Below the pieces are notes generated by a model. It made no database searches and was not told the origin of the DNA. It worked only from the letters and a program-made list of their open reading frames with translations. A stretch of DNA of 30,212 nucleotides from IMG/VR virus record IMGVR_UViG_3300032087_003000, positions 1 to 30,212 of that record, one strand, 5' to 3'. Positions 29,784 through 30,212 of the stretch are shown piece after piece. The stretch is from a virus. Every line of letters starts with the position of its first letter. Position 1 is the first letter of the stretch. The translations under genes and the position numbers were made by a program.

Positions 29784-30212
29784 ATGACAAAAAAGTTCTT
29801 AATCACAAAAACAAACAATTGGGTAGAATACAAAGAAGATAATACCCAAACTGACAATAATTTTTACAACGCTAAGATTGAACAAATCAGAATGGTATTA
29901 AAACAAAATGGTTGGATTGTAGAATCACACCAACCTTTCTACGGACAACCTGATATGGTTCGTAATGTTCGTGCTTGGTTAGAAACTCCATTAAAAGATA
30001 GTGTAGTGGGTGATGGTTACGATTGTGAATTACCTTGTATATTATCTATCAACTATGACCAAACTGGACCTGATTACTTTTCAGCTAATTATTGGATACA
30101 AACTTGTGATAACGCTGGATTTGGTAATGATGTAAGAATACATCAAAGAAATGCAACCAATGGTTCTACTGATTTAGTTCAATCAGTTACAGAACAAATG
30201 AAGAATAACTTT
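29784..30212 (+). CDS. Hypothetical protein, 5' part (gene crosses the contig join)
   Basis: 143 codons from ATG to the last base, continuing on the circle at base 92 and stopping at 121 (152 residues in all). Features are a charged N terminus, KIEQIRMVLKQNGWIVESHQ, then aromatic/Asp-rich beta-like parts (SINYDQTGPDYFSANYWIQT). No family is recognised. It is transcribed from early-type promoter copy C. Confidence 0.75.
   Translation, partial: MTKKFLITKTNNWVEYKEDNTQTDNNFYNAKIEQIRMVLKQNGWIVESHQPFYGQPDMVRNVRAWLETPLKDSVVGDGYDCELPCILSINYDQTGPDYFSANYWIQTCDNAGFGNDVRIHQRNATNGSTDLVQSVTEQMKNNF
30122..30212. repeat. Terminal direct repeat, right copy (circular overlap)
   Basis: Identical to 1-91. See the left copy. 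Confidence 0.95.

Noticed and set aside
1-30212. CRISPR arrays, tRNA genes, transposases, integrase with attachment sites
   Set aside because: I looked on both strands and saw no regular repeat-spacer pattern, no cloverleaf, and no recombinase motif. The only sizeable direct repeats are the terminal overlap, the terS promoter duplication and the early promoters.

Overview
The window is almost certainly one complete, AT-rich tailed-phage genome given as a linear contig. The first 91 bases (1-91) recur exactly as the last 91 (30122-30212), and one reading frame starts at 29784, crosses the join and stops at 121. The circle is therefore about 30,121 bp. The head and tail genes (HK97-type capsid, portal, terminase, tape measure, tail tube, tail-tip proteins of the kind found in Bacteroidetes phages) indicate a siphovirus-like virion. 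A Bacteroidetes/Flavobacteriia host is suggested by promoters of the form TTG-N20-TAnnTTwG and by small proteins I associate with phages of that phylum. No database search could be run.

Layout. (1) 29226-30212 continuing to 848, rightward: two small early-type genes behind repeated TTG-N20-TATATTwG promoters, then a GIY-YIG-like homing endonuclease whose stop codon abuts the stop of the leftward operon. (2) 29218-28712, leftward: a possible nucleotidyltransferase. (3) 28086-28711: 626 bp without a convincing protein gene, holding a candidate small RNA with its own promoter and terminator and a large structured element closed by a 14-bp helix. (4) 28085-24432, leftward: a compact operon of overlapping small genes behind the same early promoter type. 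It includes a zinc-finger GIY-YIG nuclease, a SAM methyltransferase and, near its end, a small sigma-factor-like protein. (5) 24397-23700: an adenine-methyltransferase cassette lying between two near-identical copies of the promoter and first codons of the small terminase gene. (6) 23723-849, leftward: virion genes, in the order TerS, TerL, coiled coil, tail chaperone (with a probable -1 frameshift on nine T), small Cys protein, fibre, beta-rich fibre, scaffold, capsid, tail tube, accessory protein, portal, connector, neck protein, fibre, glycine-rich adhesin, tail completion, two large tail-tip proteins, a third small one, tape measure, protease, a 58-residue membrane protein and two small proteins.

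How it may work together. Ten copies of a leftward, intergenic motif TTTGTTATAWW (variants at the edges) stand in front of nearly every virion gene block and of the 28.7 kb RNA region. Four copies of a different promoter, with a conserved 20-nt spacer, stand in front of the early-type genes and of the operon encoding the sigma-like protein. The simplest reading is a two-step programme: host polymerase reads the early class, and the sigma-like protein then redirects it to the TTTGTTATAWW class. At 29226-29265 one promoter of each class overlaps face to face. The genome has no recognisable polymerase, primase, helicase, integrase or endolysin, which is odd for a complete phage and deserves checking.
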